From positions 17,755 through 81,754 of the forward strand of contig JAHIMR010000038.1 of NCBI GenBank assembly GCA_018896525.1: a stretch of 64,000 nt of DNA, given 5' to 3'. Below the pieces are notes generated by a model. The model made no database searches, had not been told where the DNA came from, and worked only from the letters and a program-made list of their open reading frames with translations. The stretch comes from Actinomycetota bacterium. Lineage in GTDB: Bacteria; Actinomycetota; Geothermincolia; Fen-727; Anoxymicrobiaceae. Shown piece by piece: positions 29,118 to 38,794 of this stretch. The translations under genes were made by a program, and so were the position numbers. Numbering within the stretch: the first letter of the stretch is position 1; each line of letters starts with the position of its first letter.

Positions 29118-29765
29118 CTACAGATGCTTTATCTTCTCCCAGTCGGCCAGGAATCGCTCGATTCCGATATCAGTCAGCGGGTGCCTGGCCATCTGCTGGA
29201 ACACCTTGTACGGTATTGTTGCTATGTGAGCGCCCGTGAGCGCCGAGCCTATCACGTGCTGTGGGTGGCGCAGGCTCGCGGAGATGACGGCGGTCTCTAT
29301 CGCGTAATACTCGTATATCTCGACTATCTCGGCGAGCAACCTCAAGCCGTCGTTCCCGATATCGTCCAGGCGTCCCAGGAACGGGCTTGCGAACGTGGCC
29401 CCTGCGGCGGCCGCCAGCATTGCCTGGTTTGCCGAGAACACCAGGGTACAGTTGGTCTTGATCCCCTCCGCCGACAGCTCCTTGATGGCCTTCAGCCCTT
29501 CGGGACACATCGGTATCTTCACGTTCACGTTTGGCGCGATGGCGGCAAGTTCACGGGCCTCGGACACCATCTCCCCTGCGTCGAGCGATACTGCCTCGGC
29601 GCTGATGGGGCCTTCTACTATCCCGGCTATCTCCCGGACACACTCACGGTAGTTCCTGTTTTCCTTCGATGCCAGCGAAGGGTTGGTGGTTACGCCGTCA
29701 AGAACCCCCCACCCGTTCACCTCTTTGATATGTTCAACATTCGCTGTGTCGATGAACAGTCTCAC
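29118..29765 (-). CDS. Transaldolase / fructose-6-phosphate aldolase family
   Basis: '[29 protein letters not shown]', '[14 protein letters not shown]', '[32 protein letters not shown]'. Confidence 0.95.
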   Translation of the reverse strand: MRLFIDTANVEHIKEVNGWGVLDGVTTNPSLASKENRNYRECVREIAGIVEGPISAEAVSLDAGEMVSEARELAAIAPNVNVKIPMCPEGLKAIKELSAEGIKTNCTLVFSANQAMLAAAAGATFASPFLGRLDDIGNDGLRLLAEIVEIYEYYAIETAVISASLRHPQHVIGSALTGAHIATIPYKVFQQMARHPLTDIGIERFLADWEKIKHL

Positions 29766-30005
29766 TACCGTCCTCCTCTAATTCACTACTGACCGCAATT
29801 CCCGCCGGTGAGATTTGAATCGCTTACGGCCCAATAGGAACTGATTTCACGCAGATTTCTTCTCGAGGTCCAACCGCCCTTATTTGATGGACAACATGCC
29901 ATCTACGAGTTTGTGGAGCTTTACAGGAATTCTCGAGGACATTCTAAACATAATCCCCCCCACAAAGCAATAGCACCCCGGCTGACTCGCCCCTGGCTGT
30001 TGCAT

Positions 30006-30040
30006 AATGACGCACTGGTGCCTGTCACCAGTGCGTCATT
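30006..30040. repeat. Palindromic REP-like hairpin
   Basis: aatgacgcactggtg-cctgt-caccagtgcgtcatt. Confidence 0.85.
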
Positions 30041-30131
30041 CTAGCCCTGTGGCAGGGAGGTGCCAGGTGTTCCCGGGGAGTACGTTAGATCTTGGACAGC
30101 TGTCTAACACCTGGCACCACTGGTTGGGGTT

Positions 30132-31193
30132 CTATCTTTTGATGGGGGTGGTCTCGGTTGTGCCGCCGCCGCGCAGCATCTCCATGCTGTTGGCGATCTC
30201 CTTCATCGCCGACACCAGTTCCGAGAACAACGAGAACGGGGACCCACTGGACATGTCTATGAGGTACACATCGCCTTCTATGCCCCCCATGCGCCCCGCC
30301 GTCTCGGCGGCGTCCCGGTAGTTCCCCAACTCGTCTATCAAGCCCAGCTCCAGGGCCTGCACGCCCGGCCAGGTCTGACCGGTGGCCAGTTCCCTTATCC
30401 TGGCCTCCTCCATCTCCCGGCCCTCCGCGATGCCCTTTATCAGGTTATCGTAGGCCACCTTCATCTGACCTTCGATAATGGCATGCTCCTGGGGCGTGAC
30501 CGGCCTGTAAGGGCTCCCGATATCCTTGTACTCCCCCTCGGTGATTATCGTGTAGTCCAAGCCTATCTTGCGGTTCAACTCCTCCAGGTTCGGAATCTGG
30601 ACTATGACGCCTATGCTCCCGACGTCGGAGTCCGGGGACGCCATGATGTAATCCGTGGCGGAGGCGATGAAGTACGCGGCTGAGGCGCCCATGTCCCCTA
30701 TCGACACTACCACCGGCTTCTCTTCCATTGTGCGCCGGATCTCGGTGTAGACCTCCTCGGCCGCGGCGGGGGTCCCACCGGGGCTGTCTATCCGCAGGAG
30801 TACCGCCTTGACCCGGTCGTCCTTCCTGGCCCTGTGCAGCTGCTCCACCAGCATATCCGCCGAGCAACCGTACTCAAACATGCCCGTCCCGCCGCCACTG
30901 GAGGTCAGCACCCCCTGGACCTCGATCAACGCCACTCCGTCACCCTTAAACGAGCGCCCTCCGAGAAACACGCTCAGCACAAAGCACGTGCCGCAGAAAA
31001 ACGTTATCATCAGCAGCACCAGGATCAACGCGATTCCACCTATTATCCAGCCCGTGGAGTGTCTCTGCCCCGCCGGTCGCGCTGCGGGCAGCGGTGGAAC
31101 CGGTTGGCCCGGTTGGCCGGGCGGGTTCTGCTGGCCCGGTTGCGTGAGCGGGCCCGGCGTCCTCGGCCTTTCCGGCGGCGAAACGTTATCCAT
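30132..31193 (-). CDS. sppA: Signal peptide peptidase SppA-type serine protease
   Basis: 'VLLRIDSPGGTPAAAEEVY', 'SIGDMGASAAYFIASATDYIMASPDSDVGSIGV'; proline-rich N-terminus then TM. Confidence 0.93.
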   Translation of the reverse strand: MDNVSPPERPRTPGPLTQPGQQNPPGQPGQPVPPLPAARPAGQRHSTGWIIGGIALILVLLMITFFCGTCFVLSVFLGGRSFKGDGVALIEVQGVLTSSGGGTGMFEYGCSADMLVEQLHRARKDDRVKAVLLRIDSPGGTPAAAEEVYTEIRRTMEEKPVVVSIGDMGASAAYFIASATDYIMASPDSDVGSIGVIVQIPNLEELNRKIGLDYTIITEGEYKDIGSPYRPVTPQEHAIIEGQMKVAYDNLIKGIAEGREMEEARIRELATGQTWPGVQALELGLIDELGNYRDAAETAGRMGGIEGDVYLIDMSSGSPFSLFSELVSAMKEIANSMEMLRGGGTTETTPIKR

Positions 31194-32415
31194 CGCAGTA
31201 TCCTCCTTTGAGCAGCGGTTCCGCGCCTACCAGATAAAACATCATCTTCCATCCATGCTCCAGGTGAACGTTCCCTTTTTCTGCCGTCTTCTCGCAGAAC
31301 GACCTGGCGCCCGAGCCTGGTATCCCGGTCCCGCACAGGGCGAACGGCACCGGCGAGGCGTCGTGAGTGCGCGTGGATATCAACGTCGGGTGGTCCGGGC
31401 AGACCATCAGCCGGTACTCGTCCCCGGCGCCCGACAGGTGACGGAGCACCGGTCCCACCACCATGGAGTCGAAACGCTCGATCGCCAGTATCTTCTCTCC
31501 GGTATCTCCCATGTGAGACGCCTCGTCCGGCGCTTCCACGTGTACGTAGACGAAATCGTCGGTGGCAAGCACCCTGACGGCCGCCTCCCCCTTGCCCAGG
31601 TAGTTCGTGTCCAGAAAACCGGTCATGCCCGGTACGGAAACCGTGCGCAACCCGGCGAGTTTCCCCAGGCCGCAGACCAGGTCCACGGCGCTGATGACCG
31701 CACCACTCATGCTAAACCGCCTGCCGAACGGCTCCAGGGCGATCCCTTCACCCTGGCCCCACGGCCATATCGTGTCAACCACCGGCATCCCCGAGGCCGC
31801 CCGGCGCTCGTTCACCGCGAGCCCGGCGAGCACCTCCCGTGACCTCTCCATGAGATCGATGACTCGTTGTGCACCCCGGCCGGCGGGCATGTGTTCGTCC
31901 AGCCTCTCCCCGGTGATATCGTGTGGGGGCGTACACTCCAACGCCTTGTACTCACCTTTTATCATCAGGATACTTCGGTACGACTTGCCCTCGTGAAACC
32001 TTGTCTCCCCGTCGTCCAACTCCTCGCCCAGCGCGCGGAGTATCTCGCCGGCGTCCTCCTGTCCGATATGGCCACTGCTGTAATCGAGCATCCTCACACC
32101 GTCGGTGGAAACGATGTTGCACCTGAACGCGGTCCACCCCGGCGGGACCTCGAGGCCAAGGTTTGCCGCCTCCACCGGTCCCCGCCCACCGTACGTTGAC
32201 TCGGGATCGTACCCGAGGAGCGAGAGGTTCGCCACGTCGCTTCCCGGGGGCATCCCCCGCGGGACCGACCGTAACGTGCCGGTCACGCCCATCCGGTTGA
32301 TCTCGTCCATGTTGGGGGTCCGCGCCGCCTCCAGCGGCGTCTTCCCGTCCAGGACCTCCAGAGGCAGGTCGGCGGCCCCATCGGGGACCAGGACGGCTAC
32401 TTTCAATCCAGGCAA
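31186..32415 (-). CDS. apgM: Cofactor-independent phosphoglycerate mutase (archaeal-type)
   Basis: 'LVPDGAADLPLEVLDGKTPLEAARTPNMDEINRMG', 'VHVEAPDEASHMGD'. Confidence 0.92.
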   Translation of the reverse strand: MPGLKVAVLVPDGAADLPLEVLDGKTPLEAARTPNMDEINRMGVTGTLRSVPRGMPPGSDVANLSLLGYDPESTYGGRGPVEAANLGLEVPPGWTAFRCNIVSTDGVRMLDYSSGHIGQEDAGEILRALGEELDDGETRFHEGKSYRSILMIKGEYKALECTPPHDITGERLDEHMPAGRGAQRVIDLMERSREVLAGLAVNERRAASGMPVVDTIWPWGQGEGIALEPFGRRFSMSGAVISAVDLVCGLGKLAGLRTVSVPGMTGFLDTNYLGKGEAAVRVLATDDFVYVHVEAPDEASHMGDTGEKILAIERFDSMVVGPVLRHLSGAGDEYRLMVCPDHPTLISTRTHDASPVPFALCGTGIPGSGARSFCEKTAEKGNVHLEHGWKMMFYLVGAEPLLKGGYCDG

Positions 32416-32418
32416 CTC

Positions 32419-33666
32419 TCACCTCCGGGCGGCAAAGTGCCCCGTTCCATAGATACGGTTAAGCACCGAGAGCGTCGAAGCGCCGCTCCGGCAAGGCGCG
32501 CGACCGAGACGTACTCCTGTAGTACTTCGAGGGAGTGGAACGCAGCCGGTGTGGATGCAGCGGCGTTCGAATGCCAGCGTATCTATGGAGCGGGGTACTA
32601 AGATTGTTTCCACTACCTTGTCCGCGCGGGGAGAGATAACTGGTGGTTCACTCGACTCTTCGATCGCTCTTTCCGGGTCCTTGAGTCCATGGCCGGTGAG
32701 AATGCATACCGCCAACCGCCCGCTCTGGATAACCCCGGCTGCCCGCGCTTTCATCAGGCCCGCCACCGAGGCCGCGGACGCGGGTTCGACGAAGAGGCCC
32801 TCCATTTCCGCGAGCATGTGGTAGGCGTCCAGTATCTCCCGGTCGCTCACCATGTCTATCCGCCCGCCGGACTCGTCTGCGGCGTCGGTGGCCCCTTTCC
32901 ACGAAGCGGGGTTCCCAATCCGTATGGCGGTAGCTATCGTCTCCGGGTCGTCAACAGGGTTGCCCAGGACTATCGGAGCGGCTCCCTCCGCCTGGAACCC
33001 CAGCATCCTGGGAAGCGTGTCAATTCGGCCGGCGTCGCGGTACTCGCGGTACCCTTTCCAGTAAGCGGTGATGTTCCCCGCGTTCCCCACCGGTATGGCA
33101 TGAATGTCGGGGGCGCGGCCCAACCTTTCACAGATCTCGAAAGCCCCGGTCTTCTGGCCCTCGATCCGGTTCGGGTTGAGACTGTTTACCAGAACGAACG
33201 GGTTATCGCGCGCGACCTCGCGGACCACCGAGAGCGCGTCGTCGAAGTTGCCGTCCACCGCTATGACCTGGGCACCGTGCATCAACGCCTGGGATAGCTT
33301 TCCCATTGCTATCGCCCCCCTGGGTATCAACACCACGCACCTCATGCCACAGGCCGCCGAGTAGGCAGCCGCTGACGCGCTGGTGTTCCCGGTCGACGCG
33401 CAGATAACCGCGGTGGCGCCTTCCTCCAGCGCCTTGCTGACCGCGACCGTCATTCCCCGGTCCTTGAACGATCCGGTGGGGTTCACCCCCTCGTACTTGA
33501 GATAAACGTCGAGATCGAGTCTCTCGGACAGTTGCCGCGCGTGTATAAGCGGCGTGTTCCCCTCCAGCAACGTCACAACCGGCGTGTCCCCGTCCACCGG
33601 GAGGAACTCGCGGTACTCCTCTATCACCCCGCGCCACCTTGACCTGCCCTTTGAACGTTCCGCCAA
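32419..33666 (-). CDS. thrC: Threonine synthase; final about 59 aa encoded by an inserted repeat element
   Basis: '[12 protein letters not shown]', '[18 protein letters not shown]', '[15 protein letters not shown]'; tail after 'KVVETIL' coincides with repeat 32436-32599. Confidence 0.95.
   Translation of the reverse strand: MAERSKGRSRWRGVIEEYREFLPVDGDTPVVTLLEGNTPLIHARQLSERLDLDVYLKYEGVNPTGSFKDRGMTVAVSKALEEGATAVICASTGNTSASAAAYSAACGMRCVVLIPRGAIAMGKLSQALMHGAQVIAVDGNFDDALSVVREVARDNPFVLVNSLNPNRIEGQKTGAFEICERLGRAPDIHAIPVGNAGNITAYWKGYREYRDAGRIDTLPRMLGFQAEGAAPIVLGNPVDDPETIATAIRIGNPASWKGATDAADESGGRIDMVSDREILDAYHMLAEMEGLFVEPASAASVAGLMKARAAGVIQSGRLAVCILTGHGLKDPERAIEESSEPPVISPRADKVVETILVPRSIDTLAFERRCIHTGCVPLPRSTTGVRLGRAPCRSGASTLSVLNRIYGTGHFAARR
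32436..32599 (+). repeat. 164-bp structured repeat element, copy 1 (inside thrC 3' end)
   Basis: 22-bp terminal inverted arms plus three internal hairpins; about 90 percent identical to 35184-35347. Confidence 0.85.
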
Positions 33667-33726
33667 TTACCTTTCCTTCCGTTCTGCCCGGAGGGCGACA
33701 GGAGTGTTGCCCCTCAAGAGTCTCCC

Positions 33727-35040
33727 CTACTCTGACTCCACCCTGATAACACTGGGTATCTCCAGCACCACGTCCAGGCTCTCGAGCCTCTTCCTTGCCT
33801 CCTGGAAGTTCCGCTCCGTGACCTGGTGGGTTATCATGACGATCTGTGCGTTGTCACCGAATCCTTTCTGGACCACGCTCTCCAGGCTGACCTGGTTATC
33901 CCCGAATACCCCCGCTATCTGTGCCAGCACACCCGGGCGGTCCAGAACCCTCAGCACCATATAGAAACGGGTCAGGGCATCGTCGATGGATTTCACGTTC
34001 GCCGCCCTCGACCAGTAGGAGCGTCGCGAGGTTGGCGGCCGGTCCATGTTGCGCACGATATTGACCACGTCGCCCAGAACCGCGGTAGCGGTCGGCAGCG
34101 AGCCGGCGCCCTGTCCGTAAAACATCAGGTCCCCCACCGACTCGCCCGTAACGAAGATCGCGTTGAAGTTGCCGGATACGCTAGCCAGGGGGTGCTCCAG
34201 CGGAATCATCGTAGGATGGACGCGCGCCGAGATCCCGTCATCCTCGGAGATGGCCACGGCCAGCAGTTTGATCGCGTACCCCATTTCCCTGGCGTTCTCC
34301 AGGTCCTCGGGCCTTACTCCCTGTATGCCCTCCCGGTATACCTGGGTGTCGGTTACACCGGTGTTGAACGCTATCGAGCAGAGGATCGCGAGCTTGCTGG
34401 CGGCGTCCGCCCCCTCCACGTCTGCTCCCGGGTCGGCCTCCGCGAAACCCAACTCCTGGGCCCCGGCAAGCGCCTCGGCGTAGGTGCTTCCCTCGTCGCT
34501 CATGCGGGTGAGTATGTAGTTCGTGGTTCCGTTGACGATGCCCATTATCTTCTGAACGCGGTCCCCGCCCAGCGACTCCTCCAGCGGGCGGATGAGGGGG
34601 ATGCCTCCCCCGACGCTCGCCTCGAACCTGACCTGTGAACCCGAGCGGGCCGCCTCCTCCATCAGTTCACGGCCGTGGCAGGCGATCAACTCCTTGTTGG
34701 CGGTAACCAGGTGCTTGCCCCGGCCGAGCACGTCCAGGGCGAACGAGCGGGCCTGTTCAATTCCGCCTATCAACTCGATAAAAACGTCTATCCCGGGATC
34801 CTGGAGCACGGCGGTGGCGTCGGTGGTCAAGAGCGACCTGTCGACCGGGAACGGCCGGGGTTCGTCAATCTGCTTGACCAGTATGCGCGATATGCGCAGG
34901 GGCCTTCCGGCAGCCATGGTCAGTAACCGTTCGTTCTTCCCGACAAGGTGAAACACCCCCGATCCGATGGTGCCACACCCCAAGAGGCCTATGTTTGCAT
35001 GCTCTCCTGAATCAGCCATCCCAACTCCTTTGGGTCGCAT
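33727..35040 (-). CDS. hom: Homoserine dehydrogenase with ACT domain
   Basis: 'IGLLGCGTIGSGVFHLV', 'GIVNGTTNYILTRM', 'EADPGADVEGADAASKLAIL', C-terminal ACT. Confidence 0.96.
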   Translation of the reverse strand: MRPKGVGMADSGEHANIGLLGCGTIGSGVFHLVGKNERLLTMAAGRPLRISRILVKQIDEPRPFPVDRSLLTTDATAVLQDPGIDVFIELIGGIEQARSFALDVLGRGKHLVTANKELIACHGRELMEEAARSGSQVRFEASVGGGIPLIRPLEESLGGDRVQKIMGIVNGTTNYILTRMSDEGSTYAEALAGAQELGFAEADPGADVEGADAASKLAILCSIAFNTGVTDTQVYREGIQGVRPEDLENAREMGYAIKLLAVAISEDDGISARVHPTMIPLEHPLASVSGNFNAIFVTGESVGDLMFYGQGAGSLPTATAVLGDVVNIVRNMDRPPTSRRSYWSRAANVKSIDDALTRFYMVLRVLDRPGVLAQIAGVFGDNQVSLESVVQKGFGDNAQIVMITHQVTERNFQEARKRLESLDVVLEIPSVIRVESE

Positions 35041-35183
35041 CCACTGATGAGATTATCACAATTGGGGACATCACGCCCCCGCCGCTTCCGCACGGCCTTC
35101 CCCGGACCACCCGCTACCCCTCGAACAGAGAATGGGACACCCGGGAACTGCCGGGTAAGGCGCTCACCCGCTATGGTATACTT

Positions 35184-35347
35184 AGTGCCTCGTTCCATAA
35201 ACACGGTTAAGCACCGAGAGCGTCGAAGCGCCGCTCCGGCAAGGCGCACGACTGAGTTGTACTCTTGGAGTACTTCGAGGGAGCGGAACGCAGCCGGAGT
35301 GGATGCAGCGGCGTTCGAATGCCAGCGTGTTTATGGAGCGGGGTGCT
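35184..35347 (+). repeat. 164-bp structured repeat element, copy 2 (hom-hps intergenic)
   Basis: Same length and architecture as copy 1, with compensatory changes in the outer stem. Confidence 0.85.
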
Positions 35348-35381
35348 TGGCTCCACTTTGCAGAAGGACAGGTGAGTTGGA

Positions 35382-36671
35382 TTGAAACAGATACTTCAGG
35401 TTGCCCTTGATTTCGTGGATCTGGAGCGCGCGGTGGATGTGTGCCGCGAGGCGCTCGAGGGAGGCGCGGACTGGATCGAGGTGGGGACGCCGCTCATCAA
35501 GAGCGAGGGCCTGAATGCCGTTCGGGTCATGCGCCGGGAGTTCCCCGATCGCAAGATAATTGCCGACATGAAGACGATAGACGCCGGAAGGACCGAGGTA
35601 GAGTGCGCCGCCAAGGCGGGCGCGAACATCATAGACGTCCTTGGAACGTCGTCAGACGAGACAATCGCGGAGTGCGTCGACGCGGCCCGTAATTACGGCG
35701 CCGAGATCGCGGTGGACATGATAGAGGTCGCTGACCCGGTGTCCCGCGCCCGGGCTGCCGAGGAGGCCGGCGCCGACTACATTGCGGTCCACACCGCCAT
35801 CGACGTCCAGATGGCCGGCGGCGACCCTTTCGACGTGCTGGAGCACGTTTGCGAGGCCGTTGATATTCCCGTTGCCTGCGCCGGGGGCATCAACTCCGAA
35901 ACCGCCGCCCAGGCGATCTCTCACGGTGCGGGTATTATCATCGTCGGGGGGGCCATCATCAAGTCATCCGACGCCCGTAAGGCCGCCGCCGAGATAAAGG
36001 AATCCATGGTATCGGGGGTTCCAAAGGCAACGCGGCTATACAGGCGCGTAGACGATAGCAGCATCCGGAATGCCCTGGAGATGGTCTCCACCGCGAATAT
36101 CTCCGACGCCATGCACCGGTCAGGAGATCTGTCGGGCCTTCGCCCGGTGTCACCGGGCACAAAGATGGTCGGGCCCGTGGTGACGGTGCGCACCTATCCC
36201 GGTGACTGGGCAAAGCCGGTCGAAGCGATAGACGTCGCCGGTGAGGGTGACGTCATAGTGATCGACGCCTGCGGCTCCGGCCCCGCGATGTGGGGAGAAC
36301 TGGCGACCCACTCTTCCAGGCAGCGGAAGCTCTCCGGCGTGGTGGCCGACGGCGCGGTACGGGACACACCGGAGATAAGGGAGATGGGCTTCCCGGTATG
36401 GACCCGGTTGATCATGCCGACCGCCGGTGAGCCGAAGGGCTTCGGTGAAATCAATGTGCCTATCAAGATAAGCGGAATAAGGATACACCCGGGGGACTGG
36501 GCGGTAGGCGACGATGACGGCGTGGTCATAATCCCCAAGGCCCGCGCCGCGGAGTTTGCCAACCGGGCGATGGACGTCCTCGAGAAAGAGAACCGCCTGC
36601 GCGGTGAGATCAACCGGGGCAGTACTCTCAGCCAGGTCGCTTACCTGGAGAAGTGGGAAAAGAAGAAGTAG
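35382..36671 (+). CDS. Fused 3-hexulose-6-phosphate synthase / RraA-like protein
   Basis: N-terminus 'QVALDFVDLERAVDVCREALEGGADWIEVGTPLIKSEG' (HPS/KGPDC); C-terminus 'VSTANISDAMHRSG...VIDACGSGPAMWGELATHSSRQRKLSGVVADGAVRD' (RraA-like). Confidence 0.93.
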   Translation: MKQILQVALDFVDLERAVDVCREALEGGADWIEVGTPLIKSEGLNAVRVMRREFPDRKIIADMKTIDAGRTEVECAAKAGANIIDVLGTSSDETIAECVDAARNYGAEIAVDMIEVADPVSRARAAEEAGADYIAVHTAIDVQMAGGDPFDVLEHVCEAVDIPVACAGGINSETAAQAISHGAGIIIVGGAIIKSSDARKAAAEIKESMVSGVPKATRLYRRVDDSSIRNALEMVSTANISDAMHRSGDLSGLRPVSPGTKMVGPVVTVRTYPGDWAKPVEAIDVAGEGDVIVIDACGSGPAMWGELATHSSRQRKLSGVVADGAVRDTPEIREMGFPVWTRLIMPTAGEPKGFGEINVPIKISGIRIHPGDWAVGDDDGVVIIPKARAAEFANRAMDVLEKENRLRGEINRGSTLSQVAYLEKWEKKK

Positions 36672-36687
36672 TGAAGACTTGGCGAAC

Positions 36688-37902
36688 ATGACAGAGAATC
36701 ACTCCTACGGCAGGCCTGTGACCTTTCTTGAGGGAATCCTCAACGTGATGGACGTGGTAGCGCGAAGGATCGTTGATTTCATACCGCTGGGTATAGGCGT
36801 CCGCAACGCGGTAAGGTCCACCGGCGGCGGCCTCATCGGGTGGGAACAGACCCGCGAGGTCGCGGTGGCGACACTGAGGCTCCAGCAGGACACGCCGGAT
36901 CCGATCGCCCCCGAGATGATCGAGCAGTACCAGGTCATGCTGAAGAACGCCGGGCGGCTGGTCGCCGAGTACACGGGCCTGGAGGTGTCCGGCCTCCCCG
37001 ACAGGGTGATGGTCTTCAGCCAGGAGGATTGGATCGACGCCAACATCGTGTCTTTCCGCTTCCTGTTCGACCCCATATCCGACAAGTACGTGAATGCGAT
37101 GAAGGAGGCCGAGCTGGGTCAGCCCGGCCGTTCGCCAAACCCCAGGGCCCAACGTATCGCCCACGCGATGCTGACGGTCCAGGTGGGGATCATCATGGGG
37201 TACATGGCCCGGAACGTTCTCGGCCAGTTCGACCTGTCACTCCCGGAGCCGGATGAAGGTGGAAAGCTCTACGTGGTTGAGGCGAATCTACGACGGATCG
37301 ACACGGATCTCGGCCTCCATCCCCGGGAGTTCCGCCAGTGGATAACGCTCCACGAGGTCACCCACTCCTTCGAGTTTCACTGCAACGACTGGTTAAGAGC
37401 GTATATCGCCTCCACCATGCAGGAGTACCTGGACACGATCGACTGGCGCGGGCTTTCCCGGCCCGGATTCCTGGGCAAGATAAGGGAGAACAATATACGA
37501 AAAGACGACGCCCTCAAGGCCGGGGGACTGCTCGCCCTTATAGCCACCCCGGAGCAAAGGGATATCCTGCGCCGCATGCAGGCCGTCATGTCCGTGCTGG
37601 AAGGATACTCCAATCACGTCATGGACCAGGTTGGAAAAGACCTCCTGGCGACGTACGACTCCATGAAGGAACGGTTCGAGCGCCGGAAAGAACACCGGAG
37701 CGGTGCGGAGAAGCTTTTCCGGCGGCTCATAGGCATCGAACTGAAGCTACAGCAGTATAAGATCGGCCAGGCGTTCGTGGACGAGGTCGTCCGGCAAGAG
37801 GGCCTCGCTTTTCTGAACCGGGTCTGGGAAAGCCCCGACATGATGCCCTCTCTCGACGAAGTCATGAAACCGTCCCTGTGGATCGAACGGATGTCCGTGT
37901 AA
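36688..37902 (+). CDS. Zinc-dependent metalloprotease-like protein (DUF2342/F420-biosynthesis-associated type)
   Basis: 'WITLHEVTHSFEFHCNDWLRAYI' HExxH-like motif with family context; start taken at ATG 36688 (ORF open from 36556). Confidence 0.85.
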   Translation: MTENHSYGRPVTFLEGILNVMDVVARRIVDFIPLGIGVRNAVRSTGGGLIGWEQTREVAVATLRLQQDTPDPIAPEMIEQYQVMLKNAGRLVAEYTGLEVSGLPDRVMVFSQEDWIDANIVSFRFLFDPISDKYVNAMKEAELGQPGRSPNPRAQRIAHAMLTVQVGIIMGYMARNVLGQFDLSLPEPDEGGKLYVVEANLRRIDTDLGLHPREFRQWITLHEVTHSFEFHCNDWLRAYIASTMQEYLDTIDWRGLSRPGFLGKIRENNIRKDDALKAGGLLALIATPEQRDILRRMQAVMSVLEGYSNHVMDQVGKDLLATYDSMKERFERRKEHRSGAEKLFRRLIGIELKLQQYKIGQAFVDEVVRQEGLAFLNRVWESPDMMPSLDEVMKPSLWIERMSV

Positions 37903-37914
37903 CACGCCCTCGGG

Positions 37915-38290
37915 CCGTTGCATAGTGGGGTGTGTCTCCCTTGTAGTACGTCTTTTTTGCGCCAATGGTGCCAGGCACCATTGGCGCATTTTGTGGTTTT
38001 TGTTTATTAGGGAGGGAGGGGTCTCGCCCTGGGGCTGTTGCATAGTGGGGTGTTTCTCCCTTGTAGCGCCGGGGGAGAGGTCCCGCCCCTGGGCATATGC
38101 ATTGCGGGGCGTGGGTTCAAGCAGAGTTTTGAACGTCACATGCCTTGGCGTACCTTGTCTGACCGCCGCTTGTGTGACGCGTGGGGTCAGGCCTTCTGGC
38201 CATCAGTTCATTTTCTGACATCGCTATAAGGCCTTACCCCACTAGTTGGCCATCCTACCCCACTGGTTGGCCATCTTTCCCCACCAGGTG
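37915..38290. repeat. MITE/REP-like composite repeat, inverted relative to 17261-17660
   Basis: gggaggggtctcgccctggggctgttgcata..., ggcgtaccttgtctgaccgccgcttgtgtgacg... match reverse complement of the 17.3-17.6 kb repeat; includes 37958-37988 palindrome. Confidence 0.8.
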
Positions 38291-38291
38291 G

Positions 38292-38732
38292 CTATTTATT
38301 ACGCTCAATGGCGTTTTTATAACCTTCAAGCGCGAAGCAGATTGCCCGGTCGAAGTACAGGACTACCTTGTTGTTCAACTCCAGCGCCCTGTAGACCTCC
38401 AGGTTCGTGGTCATGATCCCCTGCTCCAGCAGGTGCAGCCAGAGGTAGCGCTTGATCAGCACCAGGACCATCACCACCTCTTCCATCCGAAAACCCTTAT
38501 TGTACAGGGACTCCCCGAACACCTCGTATGTGTACTTGACATCCTTGTCGCTGGACGGCGTCAGCCAGTAACCAAGTTTTCTGTAGATGTTGGTCGCCAT
38601 CTCCAGGCCCTCTTCCTCGGAGATGTTCTTGAAGCCGGGCGTGTACTGCGAACCCTTGACGTCCCGGTACCACGTCTTGGCAATCGCTTCGGCCCGGCTC
38701 TCGATTATCGCGACAAGCTGTTCCTCGAGCAT
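38292..38732 (-). CDS. RsbRD_N-like sensor domain protein
   Basis: all-helical 146 aa; 'WYRDVKGS...ALELNNKVVLYFDRAICFALEGYKNAI' resembles RsbRD N-terminal domain. Confidence 0.6.
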   Translation of the reverse strand: MLEEQLVAIIESRAEAIAKTWYRDVKGSQYTPGFKNISEEEGLEMATNIYRKLGYWLTPSSDKDVKYTYEVFGESLYNKGFRMEEVVMVLVLIKRYLWLHLLEQGIMTTNLEVYRALELNNKVVLYFDRAICFALEGYKNAIERNK

Positions 38733-38794
38733 TACTCCCCCGTGCTATCCTCGTACCATTACATTCAGATTATCGGCCAGCGGGTGCCTGTCAG

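Noticed and set aside
32436-32599. Possible 5S rRNA origin of the 164-bp element (CCGTTCC...ACGGTTAAGCACCGAGAGCG resembles 5S loop B/helix III)
   Set aside because: Spacing and remaining sequence do not fit a 5S fold by eye; kept only as a hypothesis to test with the Rfam 5S model.
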